Assembly: GCF_000003855.2 (NCBI RefSeq)
Contig: NW_003101667.1
Coordinates: 345,012 to 409,011, forward strand
Length of the DNA: 64,000 bases
Direction: 5' to 3'
Source: Blastomyces gilchristii SLH14081
Lineage: Eukaryota > Ascomycota > Eurotiomycetes > Onygenales > Ajellomycetaceae
The notes under the pieces were generated by a model. The model saw only the letters and a program-made list of their open reading frames with translations, was not told the origin of the DNA and made no database searches. The position numbers and the translations under genes are program-made. Below, in pieces: positions 1 to 10,090 of the stretch (position 1 is its first letter; every line of letters begins with the position of its first letter).

Positions 1-552
1 GATATAGATTAATGTAACTGAGAGAGAGCAGTAGAAATTCTTCTCTGAGAAGATAGTAGAGAGAGATTTTAAGATGATTATCATCTCAGATGAGAAGAAG
101 AAGAAGAAGAATAAGAATAAAAAGTTAATTGTGAAGAACAATAAGATGAATGAGAAAGAGAAGAAAGATAATAAGTAGAAAAAGTTTTTTTCTTTTTATA
201 TTAGTTAGTTATAAGTTCATAACTATTAGTTAATAATTGAAATTAATTTTAAGTTTTCAAAAATTATTGTATAAGTTGTAATCAATTATCAATATCAGGA
301 ATAATATATATATATCAACATTCTTTCAACATTGATATTTATAATATTAACATATTTTTAATGATATTATCTGATACTACAATTTGATAACACTCTCTTT
401 CACAATATTAATATATTTCAAGAAATATAACAGAGATTAATCAAGATTGTTTATTTACTTTTATATATTGATGATATTCAATCTGAGTTAGTACTAAAAT
501 TATAACTAAGCTAAGAAAGAAGATTATTTTCTCTTATAATAATTCTTCTTAC
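1..552 (+). mobile_element. hAT transposon internal fragment (hAT#0)
   Basis: This stretch aligns throughout with 17875-18475 of hAT#1 and with the reverse complement of about 41040-40445 in hAT#2. It includes the GAAGAAGAAG run, the ATCATCTCAGATGAG motif and the TTAGTTAGTTATAAG segment. It diverges from both by many substitutions and small indels, so it is a separate copy rather than a recent duplicate. It holds the 3' end of the accessory reading frame described in hAT#1 and the AT-rich gap before the transposase. It stops at 552, where a gypsy-B LTR begins. No intact frame is present. Confidence 0.8.
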
Positions 553-1324
553 TGTAAGAAATCCCGCTTCTCGCGCATTCTTTACCTCTATTTCTATCTC
601 TTGCGTAATCAATAGAGTTAGCAGCCCTTGACTACATACAACTAGACTGACCGTGTGACCATGTCTGGGACCAGGACCAGATTTTTTGATAGTCTCATTA
701 CCAATTCGACTGATCCCATTACACGGTTTTAACATTAGATAGTAGTCTCATACTGTCCCAGTGAGACTTACTGTCTACTCTTGTCACATTTTCCAAATGA
801 GACCATGATTTCCACTTCTCAATTTAAATTATTTTTATTGCTTTAAATGACTTTAAATCTCATTTGAGTGTTATCAAAAAGCGTTACTTTTTAAAAAATT
901 AAAAATAGTCTAAAAAAAACCTTAAAATATCTAAAAATAGTAACTTTATGCCAAGAATGGGACTAAATGGGACCAAATGGGACCACTTTCTCATTTTTTT
1001 CAAGTCATGGTTCCATTTTAAGATCTGATATATAGTCACTTTACATGTTTTTTTGATAGCCAGTCCCAGCGGGATTCACGCCAAGAAATGTATGGGACCA
1101 GACCAAATAGGACCAAACATGAAATTCATGGTCCCAGCGGCCAGTCTACATACAACTATATAGACTGAAGTTTGCAACTACTATTCATAACTCAGCTTGA
1201 ATACTATTATACATTTGATCTCTACATTTTATCTTCTCACTGTGAATACTTATAGTAGTTAACAGTATATATCACATCAAGCTGCAAACACCTGAATAAT
1301 CATCTGTAAGCACTTATTCTTACA
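553..1324 (+). repeat. 5' LTR of gypsy-B, split by a MITE
   Basis: The LTR begins TGTAAGAAATC and ends CTTATTCTTACA, so its tips form a short inverted repeat with the usual TG...CA ends. Without the 506-bp MITE and its 8-bp duplication it is 258 bp, matching the 257-bp partner at 16209-16465. Its outer part (553-640) keeps four CpGs that are all lost in the partner LTR, while its inner end has lost three CpGs that the partner keeps. The 5 bp before it (CTTAC) do not match the 5 bp after the 3' LTR (CTGCT). Confidence 0.88.
643..1148 (+). mobile_element. 506-bp non-autonomous hAT element (MITE1)
   Basis: The element starts TAGACTGACCG and ends CGGCCAGTCTA (imperfect terminal inverted repeats). 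It is flanked by an exact 8-bp target duplication CATACAAC at 635-642 and 1149-1156. The unoccupied site is visible in the sister LTR at 16291-16298. Eight-bp duplications are typical of hAT transposons, and the last ~70 bp closely resemble the right end of hAT#1 and the left border of hAT#2. It has no coding capacity; the interior is AT-rich with a motif GTTATCAAAAAGCGTTAC near 870-887 that recurs in the autonomous hATs. A second copy of identical length lies at 54260-54765. Confidence 0.93.
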
Positions 1325-4300
1325 TTTCAAGCTCTGTTAGTCAGTAACTGTCTGTTATAACTGAAAGAACTAGAAACTTACATACTTCAATCTCTGTGAA
1401 TTCTACTGCAGACATTCAGAAGCAGTCATCTGAATTATGAATAATCTTTATAAAAGAAGTCTCAGAGAACTTATTAATTACTTACAGAACATTATTCTCT
1501 ACATCTGTGACAGAGAATCTCTCTGAGTTCATGAATGAATCAATCTCAGTAAAGAACATTCTTAAGCATCTCTCACAGAATCAAGCTATTTTTCTATAAG
1601 AAATGCTTACTGTCTGTAAACACTCTTGAACTGAGTCTCTACACATGATCTTCAGAGATACTTATGAACTGAAAAGAAACTTTTTTAAGCTGTGATTACT
1701 TAAGATTATCTATTGAATTACAATCTATAAAAGCTTTTACAAGTTTGTATTTGAAATTGACTTATAAGCTCAGCTGTGTGATATGAAAGATGAAGAAGCT
1801 GTCATCTATATAATGATAGATCTCTACTATACTGAAGCTAAGAACTGGCTGAATCATCTAGAGAATGATTATAAGAGATCTCACTGATCTGTTTTTAAAA
1901 CCTATCTAGAAAACAAGTTAAGAGACTCTGCAAGTAGAACAGAGAATATCTGAACTGTAATTATTCATATTAGAAAAAGAGATAAGAAATCTGATAAAGA
2001 CTACTCACAGCACTTTATGAAATTATGATATGAATTAAAATCTGTGAAAATAGAACTCTGAAATAAGATCTGAATAATGATATTTATAAAGAGACTGTAT
2101 AAAGATATACAGAATAAGCTCATTAAGTAAGACTCTAAGTTCTTAACTCTGAAGAAACTGATAACTCTCATTCACTGCTTGTGACTCACTGTGAGAGTCA
2201 TAGACTCATAGAGAGTGAATCACTGATCAGTTCTATAAGAGCTAGAAGAACAGAGAACAGAGTTACTGAAAAAAGATAATAAGATACAGAGAGATTCATA
2301 TCTGACTACTAAGTAGAAAGAGAGAGCTTCACAAGCTTCTGTGAATAGAGTGTATAATAGAGAGATTAAGAAAAAGAGTCTCTGCTTCATCTATTCTAAA
2401 TCAGAATATCTTCACACAAACTGTCTGAACAAATTAAAATAGAAATTTAGAGAGTTATGAACAGAGTTAGTAACAGCCTTCTTAAGAGTCTTGAAGCTGA
2501 TATCTGAATCTGTTACTCTCTCAATAAAAATATATACCTGTGAGAAGAGACTGTACTGCAGTACTACTATCTCACAAGTATGAAAAGTATTGATGAACTC
2601 AGAATCTCAGATCACTGTAGTGTTTCTAAAGCTCACAGAGTAAATGAGCTGAATGATGAAAACTGAGAACCTGCTCTTATAATAAGCAGGGTATGAGAAC
2701 TCAGATCTGAGTGCTGAGAAACTCATAAGAGTTATCTTTGAATTACAAGATCTCTCTGAAATCTGAAGAAGATTTATAGAAACTGTGATTATTACAGACA
2801 TCACAGATAATATGTACTTAAAACTTACATAACTTTAAAGACATAATCTGTATATAGCTGTTTATGAGTTGAGTTTATACTTCTGATCAGTGTTGACAGG
2901 CTTACTTACAGAGATAGAATCAGTTAATGCTGCAGAGTTGATTAGAGAAGACAAGCTCATCTATATAATAACTTTATAAATATCTGAGAACTTCACAGTC
3001 ATGAAAACTGAGCTTCAGATATCAGAGAAATATCAAGATCTCACAGAGATATTCAGTTCAGCTAAGACAGCTGAGCTTTCATCTCACTGTGAGAAGAATC
3101 TGATAATAGATTTGATAAAAGAACAGAAACTCTTCTGAGAATCAATCTATAAACTCTCTCACTATAAGACAGAGGTCTTACAGACTTATGTAAAGAAGAA
3201 TCTGAAGAATGACTTTATTCAATCTTCACAGATCTTCACAGAAGTCTTTGTGATATTTATAAAGAAGAAGAATAAAGATCTCAGATTATGTGTAAACTAC
3301 TGTAATCTGAACTTCAAGATAATAAAGAGTTACTATTCTCTATCTCTGATTGAGAATGTGATTAACTGTCTCACAGAAGCTGTTATATTTATACAACTGA
3401 ATGTGATTAATGTATATACACAGCTGTGATTACAGTCTGAGAATGAATGAAAGACTGTCTTTAGAACTGCACTGAGATTATTTGAATATCTAGTGATGTC
3501 TTTTGATTTAACTAATATCTCTACAGTATTTCAGTCTTTTATTAATAAAACACTTCACACATATCTGAATATCTTTGTGATAATATATTCAAATAATGTG
3601 ATGATGTACTCGGTGAAGAAGAAAGAATATACTGAGTATATATAAACTGTATTGAAGACTTTAAATAAGACAGAACTGTATATTAAGCTTACAAAGTACA
3701 ACTTCAGTACTTATCAGATTAATTTTCTAGAATATGTAATCACTGTAGATGATATTCAGATGAAAACTTCATAAGTTGAGAGTATTCTATCATAATTAGA
3801 GTTAACTAGTATTCATGAGATTTAGATCTTTCTGAGCTTTGTGAATTTCTATAGATGATTTATCTTTCCATTCATAAGAATCTTCTTAGTTCTTACAGAT
3901 ATACTGAAGAGTGAAAACAAGAAGAAGTCATCTTATAAATAAAGAATGAAAAGATTATTGAGAAGAAAGAACTGTAAGAACTTTCTTATTCTAGAAGCTT
4001 ATAAGATCTTTATAACATTGAAACAGACATTTACAGATTTGATGATGCTGTTTCACTTTAATCTCTTACTCTTAATCAGATTGAAGACAGATGTCTTCTT
4101 CTTTATAATTTCAGAAATAGTCTTATAACTACAGTTAAATGAGAACTGAGTTTCAGTAATCTTTTTCTCACAGAAGATGTAACTTCTGAAGATTAACTAT
4201 AACATTTATAATCAGAAGCTTCTCATAATAGTGAAATTCTTTCATCACTGATATCACTACTTCAAGAGTCTTATAATAGTGATTACTATTAGAACTGATT

Positions 4301-6358
4301 ATAACAGCTTATAATAGTTTACTTCAATTAAGAGACTCTCACAGCAGTAGATTCACTGAGCTCAGAGACTGAGTGAATTCTGATTCATGATAGAGTATAT
4401 CAAGAGAGCTAAGAACTCAGCAGATGAACTCTCTCACAGATCTGACTATGTTAAGAAGATCAGAACAACAGATACAGAGAGACTAGAGAAGATAGAAAAG
4501 CTTCACAGAATGCTCAGACTAAGTGTTATAAAGAAATTAACTGAAGAGTCTCTTAATTCTCTATAAGAGAAGAAAAGAGAGAGAGAGAAGAAGTCTGTAC
4601 AACTACTTCTCATAACACTGAGAGTCAACACTCTGAGAATCTCTGTAAGAATTCTTGAAGAGAGTATCTATAATCTGAAGAATTTACAGACTTTAAGAAG
4701 CACTGTGAAAGACCTGATATAAGAGAAAACAGAGTATAAGTCTTCATAAGATCTTCTATTCAGATTGTCTGAACTACAACTGAAGAATGAATATACTCAG
4801 TATATTCAGAAACTGCTCACAGCAGAAATCAATTCTGCAGAAATAAAGAGTTGAAGAGACTTAAATAATCTCTTATAAAGAGAGAACTGAATTTATATAC
4901 CTGTAAATGAGTTTTTATATATAGAACTTATTAAAAGATATCATAACTCTTCTCTAGTAAGTCATTTTACAGATACTAGAACTTATAAGTTATTCATAAG
5001 AAAATACTTCTGACTGAAGATATAAGAACTTATGAAGAAGATAGTGAATTCTTATACTGTGTATTAGAATTCATAAGTAGTATAGTTCAGATTATATAAA
5101 GAACTTACTTCTCTACTCATTCTGCAGAAACCTTGAAAACAGCTAGAAATAAACACTTTTATAAGTCTCTCTGAAAGTAAGAACATATATAATATCTGCT
5201 TTGATAGTGTGCTGATGATAGTAGATCACTTTATCAAGATAACATACTTTATATTCATCTATAAGAACTTAAAGTTAAAGAATTTGATTTATATCTTTAT
5301 CTGTGATGTGATTCAGTTGCATGAGTTATCTGTGAATATTATCTTAGATAGAGAATTAATCTTTATAGAAGAGTTCTGATCTGATCTGATAACTATACTG
5401 AAGATCTCATAAGATCTAAGCATGACTTTTCATTAACAGATAGATGATCAGATAGAACATTTAATAAGTATATTAGAACAGTATCTGCAGTGATTTATTA
5501 ATTATAATCAGAATGACTGAATGCATTGATTACTACTTATAGAGTTTATATACAACAACTCAAAACATATTAGTATAGATAAAACTCTCTTTGAGATGCT
5601 CACTAGAACTCATCTGTGAATAATCTTGATAAACTCACAAGAGTACACTATAGAGTGTGATGATGCCTGTGAACAGACTGAGAGAATTCAGAATATTCAG
5701 AAGAAAGTCTGTGAATTCTTAAGAAAGACTCAAGAGTATCAGAAGAGATACTATAACTTTAAGCATATTATAAAGAGTTTCAAGAAAGATAATAGAGTCT
5801 GACTAAGTCTAGAAAACATCATTATATAGAGATCTAGTAAGAAGCTGAATCTCTTGCAGACAGAGTCTTGTAAGATTATAAAGAAAATTAGCTTACAGTT
5901 CTATAGATTGAAACTGTCACCTGAGCTGCAGATATATAATGTTTTTAATATCTTTTTACTCTGTGAATATAAGAAATTCTTAGAAGAGAATTCTATGACT
6001 CATCACTCTATTTATGAAGTACTAGAGAATGAAAGAGAATATCAGATCAAAGAAATTATTAACTCAGAGAAGTGAGATCATGAGCTCTGATTCAAGGTTT
6101 AGTGATAAGAGTATTCTAATAAGATTAATAAGTTCACTTGAGAATCATTCAGATAGATAAGACATCTGTGAAAGCTAAGATATAACTTTCATATCATGAA
6201 TTCTGATAAGTCAGAATGATTTAATGTTCACTAAGAATCTGATTGTGATAAAGACATTAACACTGTCATTTACAAACTCTAGTCTATAAGATGATGAATT
6301 TCTACTGAGATGAATAGTTCACAGCATACACAAAGAAAAGAGAAAATCATATTCTTAT
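1325..6358 (+). pseudogene. gypsy-B gag-pol, degenerate chromovirus polyprotein
   Basis: Broken frames run gag, protease region, reverse transcriptase, RNase H, integrase and chromodomain. Visible signs are a gag-like segment near 1830-1920, a gag zinc knuckle at 2382-2424 whose second Cys codon reads Tyr, RT near 3240-3900, an RNase H remnant near 3950-4130, the integrase core near 5190-5260 (VLMIVDHFIK) and a chromodomain remnant near 5990-6200. The RT active site YxDD reads YSNN at 3586-3597, both Asp codons being AAT. Trp codons are mostly TGA. This order (integrase before RNase H absent, chromodomain last) is that of Ty3/gypsy chromoviruses. The element cannot encode active enzymes. Confidence 0.85.
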
Positions 6359-6371
6359 TAAAAGCTAAAAA
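6359..6371. repeat. target-site duplication of LINE L1 (left copy)
   Basis: TAAAAGCTAAAAA here is repeated exactly at 14419-14431 directly after the (TAA)n tail of L1. The pair defines the L1 insertion as 6372-14418 and shows that the GC-rich block at 6375-7000 belongs to the LINE. Confidence 0.85.
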
Positions 6372-7090
6372 AAAATCAGATAAAAATCAACCACTCCACC
6401 ACGAACTCGCTCGATTTTTCGAATAAGACCCCGCTGATAGATCCATTGAAAAGCCCTCGATCATACGAGCATTTTGACCCCATCGCCGACCGCATACCCC
6501 GTGTGGTGGTGGAGTTATCCAGCCAAACGTGAACCAGATGTTGTTCTAAACTCCTGTGTGGGATTATCCCCTGTTCACCCCTACCACACCACAATCCCGG
6601 GCCAAATTGCCATACAAATTGTAAGGTGAAGAGACCTAGCCATATGTGCCAATCTTCTTGATTTTGGAAGATCCCCGATCTGTAATTGTGGAGATATCTG
6701 AGGAGCAATCTCCACGAAAACCCTGTCCATCTTTGATGTTCCAAAACATCAACACCAAGTCCCACCCTTGTACCGCCCTTCCCAATCTGGCCCATTCCCG
6801 GCAGAAAAATACAAAAAGATACCTCGGCAATAACACATAATCAACAGACACATCTGAAGTGCAATCTCTGTGAAAACCCTGTCTGTCTTCGGTGTATCAA
6901 GACATCAACGCCAAGTCCCACCCTTGTACCACTTCTCTCAATCTGGCCCATCCCCGGCAGAAAAATACAAAAAGATACCTCAGCAACAGTATTCAATACA
7001 TAATCAGCAGATAACAAGTCAATGGCACATCAACAACTATAAAATCAGTATATCTCAAGATCTGACTGAGCCTTTGATCTCTGCACATTG
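6372..7090 (+). promoter_or_regulatory. LINE L1 5' UTR with tandem monomers
   Basis: This block is much richer in GC and CpG than its surroundings. Two direct repeats offset by 156 bp are visible: unit 1 from 6696 and unit 2 from 6852 to about 6987, sharing CAAGTCCCACCCTTGTACC and GGCAGAAAAATACAAAAAG. The units differ by scattered transitions. Tandem 5' monomers act as internal promoters in several LINEs; a promoter role here is inference. The long open frames seen on the minus strand in this block have no recognisable protein features and I do not call them genes. Confidence 0.6.
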
Positions 7091-8071
7091 AGATATATTA
7101 AATGTAGTTTTAATATCTCAATATTCAATAGATTCTGTAAGAGATTGAGAACAGTAACACTAGATTTCTATTGAATTTAAGAATTAACTCTATATTGATA
7201 TAATCATTGACAAAGTCTTCTATTTTAAGATATAAATAACCAGTTCCTCTACATCTCACTGATAATATTTATATTATTATATAGAAACAGACTTATATTC
7301 TCTATAATATCAAGATTCTGAAGAGAGAAAGTCTTGATAGAGAGTATATAGTAGTGTATATTTTAACAGTTTCTATCTCATTCTTCTGCAGTAGTTAATA
7401 CAAAAAAAAAAGATCTTTAAAATAGTTTTTTACTTCTCTTGAAAAAGTAAGATGTTTTTCTCTGAATTTTATATAATATTCTTACAAAGAACTAAAAACA
7501 GAGTTATTTTCTATTATAATTTCACATTCTTTTAAGTAAGAATTACTTTTTCAGTGACTGAAGAGTGTTCATTAATACTTAATTCTTTTTTACACTCTTT
7601 ATTAACTGATTTGAGTTGCACACTTGTTGTGTGAGGAGAATTGAATGATTTAGAATAAAATTGAATAGATTTAATCAATTTCTCTGCAAAAAATTGATTT
7701 ATTTTTTGTCAGTTTTTCTCTCAAAAACTATCATATTATCTGATTTATTATCAATTAATATCATACTTTTCCTCACTGTATTTTAAGAAAGAGACTGTAA
7801 AGATTTTATTGATTTATCTTAAAAATCAATTTTAGTTTATTAGATTCTCTTCAAAAATCTAACCTAGTTACTGAACTAGTGTGAAAAAAATCAAGTGTTT
7901 TATATATAAAAGTCTTTTATTCTTCTTTTGAAACAGTCTGACCAACTTTTCAATTGAAAACAGACTTAGAAATCTCTTAATTGAAACAGTCTGATTAACT
8001 TTTCAATTTAAAAGAGTTCAATAAATCTCTCAATTAAAACAGTCTGATCAACTTTTCATTGAGTGAGAACA
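7091..8071 (+). other. AT-rich leader of LINE L1
   Basis: No coding signal is seen. The second half carries three near repeats of a segment containing AACAGTCTGA...AACTTTTCAATT (about 7930-8060). From about 7790 onward it aligns with the 5' end of L5 (reverse complement of 63062-62790), which fixes where L5 is truncated. Confidence 0.6.
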
Positions 8072-8680
8072 ATGAGTTTAAAAATACACTCAGTTGATGT
8101 AGAAAAAGATGCTTTCTCAAATACTATTTCTGAGATTGAAATTCTGAAGAGAAGAAAGAAAGAAGAAATAGAGAAATAACAAGTTCTTGAAATACAGAAA
8201 CTTAAAAAAGTAAGCAAGATTCTTGAAAAGCAGTATCTGAGTGAGATGAATGAAGAAGTTCTGTTAATTCTTCATACTCAGACTAGACAACTACAGAAGA
8301 TGATCAAGTTCAAACTTGGAATTTCAAACACAGTTCAAAAAACATTTCCAATTTCTAGTACAATCTCTGACTCTTCATTTTACTCTTCTTCTTTTTCTAC
8401 TTCTTCTTCTTCTTCTTTAAATCAGAAGAAAATATATACTCAAGCAGCTGAATCTGCTGTCTCTAAATCTGCTATCTCAAAATCTGCTCAAAATTCTGAG
8501 AAAACTGAAAAGAATACTGCTCTTGCTTCTATTCATAGAAAAGTGAAGAAAAAAATGTAAAAAGACAAAAACTTTCAAATCTTCAGAAATAGAAGACTTA
8601 TTCTCAAAGTCTCAAATCAGATCATCTTACAGAGAAACAAGCTAAACTCAAATCTCATTTTCAGAATCAGAAATGAAATT

Positions 8681-8694
8681 AATAAGCAGTTCTT
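8681..8694. repeat. target-site duplication of the SINE (left copy)
   Basis: AATAAGCAGTTCTT is repeated exactly at 9069-9082. The unoccupied site in L5 reads almost the same on the minus strand near 62143. Confidence 0.9.
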
Positions 8695-9068
8695 ATTATT
8701 ATTATTATTATTATTCTTTCATTATACTCATATGCAAGTGAAGCTTATGATGAGTCCTTGCGTGATGTTAAATACAGATCAAGTGTTAATTATACAGGAG
8801 GAAATACAGATATTGAGACCATGTCAAGATAACAAGAACATAGGAAAATACAAAGAAGTGACAATTAGATACATGTGATAATAACTTCCCAGCCCAGGAA
8901 CATAGAGTGATTCATTGAAGCAATTTGTACACCTCTGTATTTATTAGAAACCTGAGGTGCTTGAGTTTCAGATTTAATGTATCCCCTGCGGGTTTTGAAC
9001 CCACGCGCCTTAGTTTCCCATGCCAAGGCGCTACTGGGTGGCCGCATTAATCATTCAGTCACCGGGGC
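8695..9068 (-). mobile_element. tRNA-derived SINE in LINE ORF1
   Basis: A 374-bp insertion between exact 14-bp duplications, oriented on the minus strand. Read 5' to 3' on that strand it begins near 9068 with a tRNA-like head (TGACTGAATGATTAATG resembles an A box; GGGTTCAAAACCC is a T-arm/B box near 8990-9002; CCCC near 9064 can pair with GGGG near 8984). The body has no coding content, and the end reads ATAATGAAAGAATAATAAT. That last block matches the end of LINE L3 (TATAATGAAAGAATAATAAT), suggesting the SINE uses the LINE reverse transcriptase. It is not a functional tRNA gene: the cloverleaf is irregular and the amino-acid identity cannot be fixed. The 60-codon open frame across it is accidental. 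Confidence 0.85.
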
Positions 9069-10090
9069 AATAAGCAGTTCTTTTCTCAGTTAATAACTGA
9101 TATTAAAGTTCAAAAACCAGTTATAGCTTCAATTGAGTCATTCTTCTTTGAAAACTTCATCATTCTGACTACAATGCCTGAATTCAGTGCAGAATTCCTT
9201 ATTCAGAATAAGAATGCCTGAAAATCAGTAGTAGAATCTTTATTAAATATAACAATTCTATCTGAGAAAGATGAAAAGTGAAACAAATTCATTCTTTATT
9301 ATATTTTAGTTGAAATTTTTGACTGTGAAGAAGAAATACTACTTCTCAAAAATGAATTAGAAGAATACAACTCTATTCAACTAAGAAAAGAGTCTATATA
9401 ACTAAATTCAATTGAGTTCAGACAAAGCAGAAGAAATGCCTCTGTTCTAGTATATATAAAGACACTTAAACAATCAAAGATCTCTGAAGTAAGAGTAGCA
9501 GATTTGAAAATGAGAGTTCATGAATATAAAGACTCAAGAATGAATTTCAAAGCTCAAACACAGTGTTTAAACTGTCAAAGATATAGATACTTTGCAATCT
9601 CTTGTTTTAGAGACTCAAAATGTGCATTCTGTGCTAGAGATCACAAAACTAGTAAGCATAAATATGAAACATACTTAAAAAGAGATGAAATATGTTAACA
9701 CACTCTGCTTAAATGCTCTAATTGTAAAGAAAAACATTCATCTAGATTAAAAGAATGTATATTTACTTCAAGAACTCAAAAGAACTGGAGAAAAGATGAA
9801 GCTTAAAATCAATCTAGAACTGAAGAGAATAGTCAAGTCAGTAAATCTATAACTGCAAGCTTAAAAAGAAGAAACTCTTAACTATCTAAATCTTCAAACT
9901 TCAATTCTTCAGATAAATGTAAACAGAATTTGAATTCTCAAACTCCTGCTAAGATTAGAGAATTGAGAAATAACTCTGATAATAAGCTAGATATAATGCA
10001 AGCAGTTGAGATTTCTACTTTTCAAAATAGTTATAATCTACTATCTGATGATAGTGATTAGATTCTACTCTATCTCTACTCTCTTCTAGT

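Larger units (their letters stand above)
8072..10061 (+). pseudogene. LINE L1 ORF1 (RNA-binding gag-like protein), split by a SINE
   Basis: Starting at ATG 8072 and skipping the 388-bp SINE plus duplication, one frame of 534 codons runs to TAG at 10059-10061. It has a basic, Glu/Lys-rich N-terminus, a Ser-rich stretch near 8370-8420, and C-terminal zinc knuckles from about 9555, beginning CLNCQRYRYFAISC (C-x2-C-x4-Y/H-x4-C, with the His codon reading Tyr), then CAFCARDHKTSKH. Such knuckle proteins bind the LINE RNA in Tad1/I-type elements. Stops occur at several Gln and Trp positions. Its best counterpart is the L5 ORF1 at 61161-62780. Confidence 0.8.

Noticed and set aside
511..735. 74-codon minus-strand ORF
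   Set aside because: It crosses the hAT, LTR and MITE boundaries and has no counterpart in other copies.
553..1324. TA dinucleotide duplication (Tc1/mariner) for MITE1
   Set aside because: The 8-bp duplication CATACAAC is exact and the empty site shows one copy of all eight bases, which fits hAT.
1325..6358. TGA read as tryptophan through an altered genetic code
   Set aside because: TAA and TAG also interrupt the frames, catalytic Asp codons are changed too, and LTR comparisons show transitions in non-coding DNA; hypermutation explains all of it.
6376..6795. 139-codon minus-strand ORF in the GC-rich block
   Set aside because: It overlaps the LINE 5' monomers, which are repeated in a way that ignores the frame; the overlapping frames at 6636-6851 and on the plus strand are equally long. 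No protein feature is visible.
8865..9047. 60-codon minus-strand ORF
   Set aside because: It is the tRNA-like head and body of the SINE read as protein.
8983..9066. Functional tRNA gene
   Set aside because: Boxes and a T-arm are visible but the rest of the cloverleaf is irregular, and it is the head of a 374-bp retroposon with its own target duplication.
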